DNA of 62,000 nucleotides from Chrysomallon squamiferum (Eukaryota > Mollusca > Gastropoda > Neomphalida > Peltospiridae). The notes beneath the pieces are model-generated. The model was given only the letters and a program-made list of their open reading frames with translations, did not search any database and had not been told where the DNA came from. Positions 11,010 to 22,833 of the stretch are shown one piece after another. How positions within the stretch are numbered: the stretch's first letter is position 1; each line of letters opens with the position of its first letter. The stretch is from positions 866,894-928,893 of the forward strand of contig CM022678.1 of assembly GCA_012295275.1 (NCBI GenBank), given 5' to 3'. Position numbers and translations under genes: made by a program.

Positions 11010-13400
11010 CTGTAAAACAAAAATGTTTTTGAAATTTTGTTTATTATTAACATATGTTTCAATTTACATTCAGAAAATAAAATAAAATACAATAAAAACA
11101 TTTTCTTTTCAAAAACTACAAAAAAAAAAATCAAAAAAATCTGCACACTCAAAAACTGAAAGAGTTATAATTAGAAAAGAGGATGAAATCTTCAAAGTTT
11201 TTCCGTATCAATATTGTTGTTAAGTTTATTTTCACTGATGAAATAATGTTATCTTTTCTACACAGAATTTCAGTTAATAAAGAAGAGATTTGTCAGTTAC
11301 TACACCTTGTTTTTTGCCAAAAAATCAAAATATCTAGATAGTGAGAAAATCAAAATAGTTAGATACTGATGAATTCACATTTATAAATAATTTACTGAAT
11401 CAAGTATAATATAATTTAAAAAAATCCAAATAACTAGATATCAAGAAATTAATTTTACTAAATAGGAAGAAAATAAAATTACCTGCTTATTGGGCAAGCA
11501 CTGGTGGTATTTTGGGTCAAGTGTTGAGGTTTGTATTATGAAGTAATTCATTATCTCAGTAAACTTGTTTTATCACCTAACCCACTTTGATACCAACATT
11601 AGTTGAACACCAATGTCAGCAATATAAAGATCTTTCACAGCACATAGTGGCAAGATGTAATGACTTAGATAAATACATTTTTAAGCACTCACTAAAAAAT
11701 GAGGTTTTTCATGATGGATGTGTGTTTACTTTAAAAAATAATATATTTACTTACACACACATACAGTGTTCACAGTTACTTATTTAATGTTTGATTGCTA
11801 GTTTAGGTCTTAAAAGACCATTCTATAAACAGTTTTCATTTTCAAAAAAGCCAATAAGTTGTAGATATTTAAAAATGGACCTTGCTTTGATTTATAGTGC
11901 CAAACAAAAATTCATTTCTTGTAATATTTAGGATGCACATAAAAAGATATATTGGTTAACATATCAGGTGTATCCTGCTCAGGTAGAATAACAAATGCCT
12001 CGATGCAGTTCACATTGTAAAAAACACTTTAGCCAACATCTTAAAGTCTCTTTAGAAACTGAAAAGTAAATGAATAAGTAAAATCACAGAGTGGAATACA
12101 GATGAACCACTACCAAATTGTATATCTATTCAGAAATGAAGTTTGCCTGAAGGTGATGTTCTTATGTATATATCATGAATTAATCGTAAAGAATTTTAAG
12201 ATCTTCCTATCTAGTCCATTTCCAATCCAAGCTAGATGAAATCTGTTGTATTACTTTACCTGCCTGCTATAAACTGACATATCCTGTAAAAAGGAATATA
12301 ATTATCCTGTTTCATCATGCTGTTATCTTATAGAAATGTCATAGATAATTTTTTGGATGATTGTAGGTGTCCCTTTGAATTGTAGATCACATGCGAAAGT
12401 AACCCCACTTTTTGTTTTAACCAAAAAGAATGAAATTTAATTAATAACTTTTTTTTTTCTTACAGCCATCTGATGGACCTCTGAAAAGAAAGTAATAATA
12501 ATCTTCTGACCAAATATCGGTAACAAAGACTGTAATCAATGTACCAGGGCATTCATTCAAATAGCACGTGATTAATTAGTTTTTTACATAATTATAATCG
12601 TTTCAAGTATTGTTTTACAACAATGTACTCAGAACTGTCCGCTATGGAGTTTCGGTTGAGTAAAGGTCCACATTATGATACCTAATGAGAATAGTCATTT
12701 TCATATATACGCGACCATGTCACTATTAAAATTATTTAATTTTCAATTTTTTGGGTGTGTTTTTTTTTTGTGCATGTGTGTGTATGTGGTTTTTTGTTTG
12801 TGCATTTTGCTGGCGACGTCGTAATAATATTTGAAATAAAAAAAAAATATATATATATATGGTACAAAATGGGTACAACAACAAGGCTATATATCTTCAA
12901 AGTTACCCCCAAAAAAAACAAAAATATCTATCGATCTTTTAAAAATGGACGTTAATACACCAGGCATTGATTATATCCTTTATTTTTTAAATACGTTAAT
13001 AATCCATGTAGAAATGATTGCATCATGAAGAAATATATGTTTAAAAGTTTGTAAACACTAACTGTCCGCAATCTTGAATTTCGATCGGAAATTTCCGTAT
13101 ACGCTCGGAAACCGTCACATCGGGATTTTAAACTTCCAAATTCAACAATTTTAAGTCCATTTCCTGTTATTTCTTTTAATGATTTGCGCTAATAAAGATA
13201 AGGATGGTTGCTCACATTACTAAACAGTGAGTGATGTACAACAGCATACCTATTACCTTTCCTAACTACTTTTTCAACTTAACCTAACTTTTCAAACTGG
13301 ATTATTTTTGTGCAAATGCGTGCATAAGAATCTGAAATTTTAATCTGTCATAAGATTAATGCATTAATTTGTCTAGTTAAAATAATATAGTATAAGTGTT
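11010..13400. other. AT-rich intron/intergenic DNA, no gene recognised
   Basis: Apart from homopolymer runs and a short TA repeat near 12848, nothing was recognised. If the 13.4 kb exon belongs to ANK1, this is its first intron. Confidence 0.5.
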
Positions 13401-13406
13401 CCTTAC

Positions 13407-13560
13407 CTGCAGTAGAAAAGGAAGTAAAACTCGAAACTTGTCAACAACTAACGAAGTGACCCAAATTCTTCGCCATCTGCTCCCTCTGTGAATCATCCGG
13501 CAAGGAAGACTACTCTGTTTTCCTTTCATAAAGAATAAAACAGAGACGGGTTACGGACCA
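13407..13560 (-). promoter_or_regulatory. Putative first (non-coding) exon and promoter of ANK1
   Basis: On the minus strand this GC-richer patch ends at a strong donor (CTGCAG then GTAAGG, exon end 13407). It contains a short upstream open frame at 13476-13441 (ATG GCG AAG to TGA, 11 codons), which would be expected to lower translation of a downstream start. About 27 bp, GAAGTAAAACTC then CTTGTCAACAA on the + strand, recur next to a donor at 28768 upstream of MyD88. Assignment to ANK1 rests on strand, position and absence of another minus-strand gene between. The upstream edge is not defined. Confidence 0.5.
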
Positions 13561-13671
13561 CATGCTCTCCAGGAAAGAGGCCCGCGCCAAACCAAAAACG
13601 AATAGCCGGACAAAATGGACCAAAATAGTTTAAACGATCCCACACTAAGAGAAAAAAAAATATATATATAT

Positions 13672-14218
13672 ATGTCTACCAGCTCCTTGTCCTAGCGACC
13701 ATGTTCACAGGTAAGATATGTAATCATGTATGAACGTATGCATGTGTGTGTGTGTACCACTGATAAGTAATTAAAATAAGTAACACTGGTCCGTGTTTTA
13801 AAGTTACAAAAATAACTATATTATAACTGTGTCTCTGCTATCATCGTTAACGTTAATATGTTGTGGTTTCATTGTTGATAATGTATTTTAACTTACTTAG
13901 TTTTGCAGGCCAACACCTGTTTTTTTAACTGTCAAACAGAATTTATTTCACTGCTTCATAATTTCGAGGCGAACGCATTTTGTAGGTAGGAGACATGTTC
14001 GAAATATGTTAGAATTTATTAACATGAAAAGGATTTTATTCGACAATATTAAAATTAGTATTTTTTCTTTTTTAACATACTATTTTTATAATTACACACT
14101 TAAAACTTTTAATTATATTTCCCTAAACGTACATTCTGAACTTGGTTAAATAGAACTATAAAAAGTTGGGTTTTTTTTTTTTCCCGGTTTTATCCATTTA
14201 TGCATACTTTTGATGATC

Positions 14219-14258
<40 letters not shown>

Positions 14259-14935
14259 CAGTGATAAATAAATAAACACATAATCGAACGTAAATAGATG
14301 GTTAAATTAAATATCTCCGATTTTATTAAAAATAATTATGATGTACATTCATTTTAATGATGTTAATCGTATAAAAGTTTTATGTACAGAAAGTGTATTT
14401 TAACATACCATACAGGTAATGCTGCAGGTAACAAAATAGTTTTGTTGAAAACGACTGCAGTCTGAACTACAAGCACAACAGTTACTCAGACATAAGACTT
14501 CGGAAATCAAGGGGAGGTAATTATATTTTTAATGATACATTCACTTTTATATTGAACTTATTATAATAATCACATAACGAAATTAAAATTAATAAGTAAC
14601 GTAACTTTATTCTTCTTTATTCTACGGGTATTTTCCTGAGTTAAATACTTTGAAGAAATGCATATAATAAACATTTGACACGCAATAAAAAAAGTTTAGA
14701 ATTTCGTATACCTGTGCCAGTCAGAGGGTATAAAAATTATTATTTTTTTATTTATTTATCCATAATCACCTCAACAATATTATTATTATGAACAGTGTGT
14801 TATTATTTTAATTGAAGTCTCCTTCTTTAATGATGTACTAAAAATGGGATTTTACAGAATATTTGGCTTTTCAGAAGAGTGATAAATTTAATGACTTTTA
14901 TTAAAATTAATTTTATTTTTGTGGGGGTTGATCTG
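13672..14935 (+). pseudogene. Truncated copy of the secreted ten-cysteine gene
   Basis: 13672-14205 matches 17382-17925 (exons 1-2 and flanks) and 14206-14935 matches about 20455-21130 (exon 6 and 3' flank). The 2.5 kb carrying exons 3-5 is absent, and the join falls at a GAT microsatellite (14206-14260). The start is lost: the copy begins inside exon 1 at GTCTACCAGCTCC, after the ATGGCT. The exon-2 equivalent has a TAA in place of GAA, and its donor GTAATT reads ATAATT. This copy cannot encode the protein. It still preserves enough sequence to confirm which exons of the intact gene are real. Confidence 0.82.
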
Positions 14936-16128
14936 AAAAACAAACAAAAAACGAGTTCCTAGAACAAAATGCACTTAGACAGTCAAGATTAACAAGAATG
15001 ATCTTTAATTCAGCTGTAATAGGATATCTAAAATAAACTAATTAAAAAATCTGTGTATGTTAAAATATTTATGCAGTAACATTGTCAGGAAATGTATATA
15101 GAATTTAGTGTGAGCTGTGAAAACAAATTATACAACTAAGTAAACAATGTCCGGTCTGTCTTACTGAATGTATGTAATTACTTAGTAGAATGAATTGAAA
15201 TTTACGGTCAAAAGAAGCAAATGTTAAAGTCTGAAACTGATTAAAATTCTCAGCACAGCGATCACAAATTATCTCCCTTGAAATCGCTAATATCAACTTC
15301 CTCGAACAAAAACTATTATTACTTTTTAACAAGAGGAGATATCATAACAATATTATTATTTATTTATTTTATTTTATTTTATTTTTTAAATTCATGCAAC
15401 GCTTCATTCTATTATTATTAAGGTAATCTCTTAAACTTTCCTTCGCAATCCAATTCCATCCACTTGCTTAGTGAGAACACTGATCCATGTCAAAGTTCAC
15501 TTCTGAACAACGAGCAACGCTTTTCAGAAAGCGCGGAAATTGTTCTTTTCGAGAATTATGCTTGATTGGGAATTTTTTGTGGAAAGAAAGAAAATTTTCA
15601 GTTCAAACACCTGTCTTTTAAAATTTCAAATCAAAGTTTTGTTCGATTTATTAGAGGAAAATATCATTTCTATGCTCTTCAATATGAGATTAATTTTAGC
15701 CTTTTTAACGTGAATGGGGAAAAAGCCGGGTGGCAGGAAAGAAACCACGTGTATTTCCGACAGATACAGAGGCATGTCACGTGAAAGGGAATAATTCTTC
15801 AAAAATGAATTAAGAATCACTCACTTTAATCCGAACAAAAAGAAAGTGGGCTTTAGAAAAGGGAAATGTTACTCTTTGTTGTGTTGTACATCGCATGCTC
15901 CTCTGAACAAAAGCTTATCTGTGCCGAGCCGGGAAAAAAAAAAAAAAATTTCAACTGCGCAGTGCGGACGACAAAGAACAAAATGCATGCTTGTGTCCGA
16001 GGGTAAATTTCAAAATGTAAAAACTGGTAAAACATTATTTTAATGGCTTCTGAATATTACAATTAATAATTTTAATAATGATAATAATAATAATAATAAT
16101 AACAATAATAATAATAATAATAATAATA

Positions 16129-16202
<74 letters not shown>

Positions 16203-17375
16203 CATCATCATAATAATAAGTCAGTTCAAACAGACATAGTTTATCGAAATATGTAATGCAGTTTCTGTTCAAATATTCTGAAATATTTCTAAAAATGAAA
16301 ACATATTTCTGTAATAATTTTGTATAGATAATTCATACTTCAATCTCTATTCAATGTATTGTGAAAATTTTAGTATATTGTTTTATTAGTACTGAATTCT
16401 GAAAACTGTTGAAATTGACATATTATGTGAACAGTTTAATATCAAAAGATAATGTTATAAATTAATTACATTGTTGTATATTTTGTATTTTCTCTGGCAT
16501 AATTATCTATATCTATAGCTGAGATGTAAAGTGAATGAAATGTGTACATTTTGAAATACTTGTTTTGTTTTACAAAATTAAAGTGGTAAGTGTGTGCGTG
16601 TGCGTGTGTGTGCGTGTAGTAGACTTGTCTCTTCAAGCAGGTGGCAAAGTTTTCCTCAAAGATCCATGATTTGCTTCTTCACCTGGCTTGTCTTGGTTTC
16701 TGATTTGCGTAGCTTTCAGCAAACTCTATCAGGATGTTGTTTACTGGTTATTATTTTCTAACATCATCACTAACGTGTTCATTTTCAGTCGTCGTTTAAA
16801 CCCTTATTCGTTTTCCATTTAAAACGATAACTTTATTATGAGTCATTCTTTTTTTTATAACATGCTAACTCAGTAGTTACAAACTGTGTATTCTGCTTCA
16901 CTTGCTTGCATAGCCTGCATGATTCAGCTGAGATTATACACTGTAAGTGTACAGTTTTCAACACAATCTTGTTCACTTTTTCTATTTGAAAATTAATGTA
17001 GTTAGGGAAGCCACTATACTACAGTTACGAACAATGCACATATTGTGGAGGTACAACAAATGGTTATGGTAATGTATGTATGTATGTATGTATGCATGCA
17101 TGTATGTATGTATGCATGTATTTTGAATATATGTTTGTATTTATGTTTGTATGTATGTTTGTATGTATTTTGTTTCGCTCTATTTAATTTATTTTTAAGA
17201 GCACAGTTGCTTACATCTTTCTTGTCATTTAAAATGAACGGTGCATTAAGCATTCATAATAAATCTCTGTAAGAAGAGAATTCAATAAACGCACACACAG
17301 TTATTGTTAAACAAATAATAAAAATAAAACTGAATATTTTATTACGTAGATATATTTAGTGTTGGAGCTGACAAC
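14936..17375. other. Spacer between pseudogene and intact secreted-protein gene
   Basis: AT-rich DNA with two CACGTG-containing patches near 15746 and 15775, an AAT/ATT inverted microsatellite (16080-16205), a GT repeat (about 16585-16618) and a TATG repeat (about 17073-17165). No coding sequence was recognised. The promoter of the + strand secreted-protein gene presumably lies in the last few hundred bases. Confidence 0.5.
16080..16205. repeat. AAT microsatellite abutting ATT microsatellite (palindromic)
   Basis: A run of AAT triplets (16080-16130) switches to a run of ATT triplets (to about 16202). The two halves are reverse complements, so the block can fold as a long hairpin or cruciform. 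Confidence 0.9.
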
Positions 17376-19184
17376 ATGGCTGTCTACCAGCTCCTTGTCC
17401 TAGCGACCGTGTTCACAGGTAAAATATGTAATCATGTATGAACGTATGTACGTGTGTGTGTGTACCACTGATAAGTAATTAAAATAAGTAACACTGGTCT
17501 GTGTTTTAAAGTTACAAAAATAACTATATTATAACTGTGTCTCTGCTATCTTCGTTACCGTTAATATGTTGTGGTTTCATTGTTGATAATGTATTTTAAC
17601 TTACTTAGTTTTGCAGGCCAACAGCTGTTTTTTGAACTGTCAAACAGAATTTATTTCACTGATTCGTAATTTCGACGCGAACGCATTTTGTAGGTAGGAG
17701 ACATGTTCGAAATATATTAGTATTTATTAACATGAAAAGGATTTAATTTGTCAATATTAAAATTAGTTTTTTTTTTTTTTTTAATATTCTATTTTGATAA
17801 TTACACACTTAAAACTTTTAATTATATTTCCCTAAACGTACATTCTGAACTTGGTTAAATAGAGCTATAAAAAGTTGGGTTTTTTCTTTGTTCCCTGTTT
17901 TATCCATATATGCATATTATTTTCCTACTTCCTTTACACGATGTACAACAGCCGTGTATTTTTCATAATATGATTCGTTGTAACCACGTGTTCAAATTAT
18001 GTTTGATTTTTCACTTTCTTAAATGTCAGTGGGTTTGGTCAAAAGCCTGTGTTAGAATCTACCTTTTGAAATACGTACAAATAAAGCAAAATACACAGAG
18101 GTGTGGAGGAGTAGTGCTTAGTAGAAGCAGTAGTAACAATAATAATATCTACAATAGTGTGGAAGTAGTATGGTAGTAGTAGTAGATGTTATAGTTTATT
18201 AATACTAGTATTACGATTACTGGTTTTAATAATAGTAGTACAGTCGAAGTAGTAAGGCAGTAGTAGTAATACAGTAGTACACGTAGTAGATCGATAGTTG
18301 TTGATAAATATTATCGGCAAAAATAATTTATGTTTAATGTTGATGTTAACTCAAGATGTAAATCGTAATATTAAGGAAAGGATAAATAAAACTGTCGGGT
18401 TCTCAATTTCATTGGTGCATATTCCTCCTTACTTTTGTCGTTTAAACTGTTGTACAAATGTGTTGAAGACTAAAATCTAAGTAATTATTATAAAATAAGT
18501 AGACTTTTTAAAAACATTTTTTATCTATTATTATTTTTATTTTGTTTTGTTCCAGCAACTTTCAGCCATCTATAATTTGTCTAGAGAAAACATTATCCTC
18601 GTGTTCCTCTCTTGACCAGCTGAGCGTCTATAAGCTTATCACACTTTACAACATATCGTGTGGTACGTATAGTATGTAACGTACAGCTGTGAATTATATA
18701 ACGAAACTAGTTATTGTTGTATCACGTTGATTGAATGTAAATATTGCTATTGTTGTACAGTATGAATTTGCACGTTTCTGTTTATAAGAAATAACTGAAC
18801 AATCGTAGATGAAAGAAAAATAATTTCTATTGTTTCTCTTAGATAAATGTTATTTTGAGCCTAAAGTGAATTTTACAGATCCTGACATCAAACGACAGCT
18901 GCTGACCTGCCCATCATTTCAAACTTGTGTGTTGAATTTCGTGTCCACCTTTTCTAACTCCAATTCAATTTGCAGGTGAATTTTTATATTACATTTATGT
19001 ATGTACGCACGTATGTATGTGTTTGTGTGTGTGTCATTGTCTGTGGTGTGTGTTTATGTATGTCATTTACTAACAGTTAAATTTAGTAAATATTTTACAA
19101 TTTATTCTGATTTTCATACAGTACTATTACTAAAATTGCTTTTTCAATATGAGTTAACTGTCTATTTTGGGACGTATGTCTGTT

Positions 19185-19215
<31 letters not shown>

Positions 19216-19405
19216 GTCCAATGTCTTCATTATCAGCAAACTGTTCTATCTTCTTGACTGTTTACAAAATACGAAGTGTCTGAATGGGTCACAGGAGGCT
19301 AATTACATGACGCAAATTTCAGGACTAACAACCGCTCTTCTCAGATACTGTCGTGTAGACCCGAGTAAGTTGAAATAAAGAGAACATAATGTTTATATGT
19401 ATGTA

Positions 19406-19437
<32 letters not shown>

Positions 19438-20681
19438 ACTTTCTTAGGTCGTTTTGTGTTTCACTTCCACACACACACACACTTTCTCAGCTCGTTTTTT
19501 TGTTTCACTTCCACACGCACACACACGGAAATACTCTCTGTTTTTTCTCTAGTGATCTGTTTTTCTCTCTCTACTCCTCTATAGCTGCCTTTTGAGAATC
19601 TAAATCTGAAAACAAAGTTATTGTTCCTGATGCAAATTGTGAAACATAATGATTCATTATTTTCTTATATTACTTGTTCCTGTTATTATATTAATTGAAT
19701 TTAAATATACGTTTTATTAAACAAAGACATATGTTTTTGTTTAATTTTTACTGTAGGATTCACCTGAGATCACATTAATATTAAATGTTGTATTTAATTG
19801 TAAATATACACATTTTTTACTTTACTAACAGAAAACAAAGATAATGTTTTGTTCAGTTTAATGTACATGCCCTTAGTACGCAAATACTTTACTAGACAAA
19901 AACAAACGTTTCTGTCTAGTTACAGGTTTTTTAATTGTAGCTATACTTATCCTATTGATAAGTGAACATGTAACTTTTGTTGTAACCTATATTTTCTGAC
20001 ATGTATTATTTATTTTTACCCATTTATATTTTGTATAACATGGGTAATTTCAGTTTTTTAATATGTAAGCAAACTAAATTAAATATTATTAAATACATTA
20101 TTCCTATATTCTTTCTTTATTGATATCACGTATATTAAAAATCAAACAGCAACATTAATTAATTATTAAATATTTAATAGATTAAAACTGTTTGTATTTT
20201 ATATCTGTAAACGAATATTAACAACGTTGTAAACATGAAAGACGTGAACAACGTCCAGGTAGGACTCTTTCATTTTTGTCATGACTACATCATCACTACA
20301 TAGGTAATTTTTTAATTTGTTAAATGTCTGCATGCTGCTAAAATACTAATACATTGATGATACATTTTTATTTACTAAATTTAATATATATGAGCAAATA
20401 TCTTATATTTTTTAATTCATTCGTTTATTTTTATATGTGCAATTATTACAATAATAATGATGATGATGACAGTGATAAATAAACACATAATCGAACGTAA
20501 ATAGATGGTTAAATTAAATATCTCCGATTTTATTAAAAATAATTATGATGTACATTCATTTTAATGATGTTAATCGTATAAAAGTTTTATGTACAGAACG
20601 TGTATTTTAACATACCATACAGATAATGCTGCAGGTAACAAAATAGTTTTGTTGAAAACAACTGCAGTTACTCAGACATAA
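17376..20681 (+). CDS. Small secreted ten-cysteine protein, six exons
   Basis: Exons 17376-17418, 17617-17665, 18556-18662, 18843-18975, 19237-19364 and 20623-20681 all join in phase and give 172 residues. Residues 1-15 (MAVYQLLVLATVFTG) form a signal peptide. The mature chain has ten cysteines, an even number suggesting five disulfides, and three N-glycosylation sequons (NIS, NFT, NGS). No membrane segment or GPI signal was seen. Exon 2 is weakly defined (donor TTC|GTAATT), but it is the choice that keeps all junctions in frame. The last exon, encoding a short tail after the final cysteine, is the least certain. An AATAAA lies near 20869. I do not recognise the family; it is probably an extracellular or haemolymph protein. 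A decayed copy lies upstream at 13.7-14.9 kb. Confidence 0.68.
19185..19216 (+). repeat. Poly-T tract upstream of exon 5 acceptor
   Basis: A T run of more than 25 bases, starting just before 19190, serves as a long polypyrimidine tract ahead of the exon-5 acceptor at 19236. Confidence 0.8.
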
Positions 20682-21299
20682 GACTTCGGAAATCAAGGGG
20701 AGGTAATTATATTTTTAATGATACATTCATTTTTATATTGAACTTATTATAATAATCACATAAAGAAATTAAAATTAATAAGTAACGAAACTTTATTCTT
20801 CTTTATTCTACGGTATTTTCCTGAGTTAAATACTATGAAGAAATGCACATAATAAACGTTTGAAACGCAATAAAAAAAAGTTTAGAATTTCGTATACCTG
20901 TGCCAGTCAGAGGATATAAAAGTTATTATTTTTTATTTATTTCTCACCTCAACCTTATTATTATTATGAATAGTTTGTTATCATTTTAATGGAAGTCTCC
21001 TTCTTTAATGAAGTATCAAAAATGGTTGTGTACACAATATTTTGCTTTTCAGAAGAGTGATAAATTTAAGGACTTTTATTAAAATTAATCTTCATTTTCT
21101 TTTTTTTTTTCTTTTTTTTTTTTTGATCTCACAAATCATGTGGCCTCATGCATGTTAACTCACAAATAAGTTTAAAAATTTAAATTAAATAAGAGTGGAG
21201 AGTTTAAATAAAGAAAACAAACAATTAATAATAAAGTGTCTTCATTAGATTTCAACAACTGATCGCTAATTTGGTACAACCAAGTTCTGCTGAAAAAGA

Positions 21300-21392
21300 T
21301 TTCCAAGAACAAAAAAAAAAAAAAAAAAAAAAAATAGAAAAAAAAAAAAGAAAAAGAAAAGGAAAAATAAGAAAAAATAAGAAAAAATAAAT
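21300..21392. repeat. Poly-A / A-rich simple sequence
   Basis: A run of more than 20 A is followed by GAAAAA and GAAAAATAA units. It could be a retroposon tail, but no element body was recognised upstream. Confidence 0.7.
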
Positions 21393-21544
21393 AGATTTGT
21401 TTTACAAATCTGCAGTTATTACACAGTTAACTCACAGTGGTTAGAGTTATAACAAGTAACTAGTTACAAATAAAAGAAAAAGAGTTGTCTGTATCACTGG
21501 GCTATTTTCTAATATGCCTCATGGGTTACTTCAGTTTGCCACTG

Positions 21545-21935
21545 TTGTTGTTTTTATCACTGGTACTCCTGGTTGTTGTTATCACTGGTACTCCTGGTTG
21601 TTATCACTGGTACTACTGGTTGTTATCACTGGTACTACTGGTTGTTTTTATCACTGGTACTACTGGTTGTTGTTATCACTGGTACTCCTGGTTGTTTTTA
21701 TCACTGGTACTCCTGGTTGTTTTTATCACTGGTACTCCTGGTTGTTTTTATCACTGGTACTCCTGGTTGTTTTTATCACTGGTACTCCTGGTTGTTTTTA
21801 TCACTGGTACTCCTGGTTGTTTTTATCACTGGTACTACTGGTTGTTTTTATCACTGGTACTCCTGGTTGTTTTTATCACTGGTACTCCTGGTTGTTTTTA
21901 TCACTGGTACTCCTGGTTGTTTTCACCACTTGTAC
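21545..21935 (+). repeat. 25-bp minisatellite (TTATCACTGGTACTCCTGG unit), about 15 copies
   Basis: The unit TTTTTATCACTGGTACTCCT plus GGTTG repeats every 25 bp with few variants. Since 25 leaves remainder 1 when divided by 3 and the unit has no stop in any + frame, all three frames stay open and give overlapping frames of up to about 180 codons with a cyclic 25-residue peptide. These are not genes. Confidence 0.93.
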
Positions 21936-22042
21936 TGCTGCTGTTGTCATTGCTGCTTTTTTGTGGAGTCACTCCTAGATACGTAACTAGAGCTGTTTTT
22001 AAAGAAACAAGAAGTAACAGAACAAAACAAATATGAAATTAA

Positions 22043-22081
<39 letters not shown>

Positions 22082-22449
22082 CTCTGTTGTCATTGCTGCT
22101 TTTAGACAGATAGAGAAGTATATATAGATATACACACATTTTATGTGTTATTGTATGTCTACCTATTCAGGTAATTTTTTTAAATATGTAATTTCTCAAA
22201 CTTTTTGTGTAATTGTGGAAGTCATACAATGTTTGGGGAAAATCGTGAAACCTAAAGTTCTTAAAGATTCCAGAAATAAATAAAATCAGGTAACACTAAA
22301 ATAGTACTGGACAGTATATATCTCAGAAAGAAGTGATGAAATCCAGTTGGAGTAGAATTTATATTTCTCTCAAACTGGAAATAATAGCTCATGAAAAATC
22401 CAGTTTAAGAAACTCTCACCTAGAATGTAGCTGCTACTAAGTTTTATAC

Positions 22450-22833
22450 TTGTTATTATTTATTTATCTGGAACGTAGCTGTTACTATGTTTTATACTTG
22501 TTAGTATTTATTTATCTGGAACGTAGCTGTTACTATGTTTTATACTGCTTATTATTTATTTACCTGGAATGTAGCTGTTATTTATTATTTATACTTGAGC
22601 TGATATTATTTATTTATTTATTATTAATAAAGGTGATATTGAGTTTTATGTTATTTATTATTAATATGCTTCAGCTGATATTGAGTTTTATTTTATTTAT
22701 TATTAATATACTTGAGCTGATATTGAGTTTTATGTTATTTATTATTAATATGCTTGAGCTGATATTGAGTTTTATGTTATTTATTATTAATATGCTTGAG
22801 CTGATATTGAGTTTTATGTTATTTATTATTTAT
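22450..22833. repeat. Two tandem repeats at the 3' end of MyD88
   Basis: About three copies of a 48-bp unit (ATTTATCTGGAACGTAGCTG core) are followed by about five copies of a 42-bp unit (GCTGATATTGAGTTTTATGT core) that run into the MyD88 stop codon at 22834. On the minus strand the array is the MyD88 3' UTR and supplies repeated AATAAA-like sequences. Confidence 0.85.

Noticed and set aside
21485-22036. 183-, 154- and 137-codon overlapping frames
   Set aside because: All come from the stop-free 25-bp minisatellite; peptide is cyclic.
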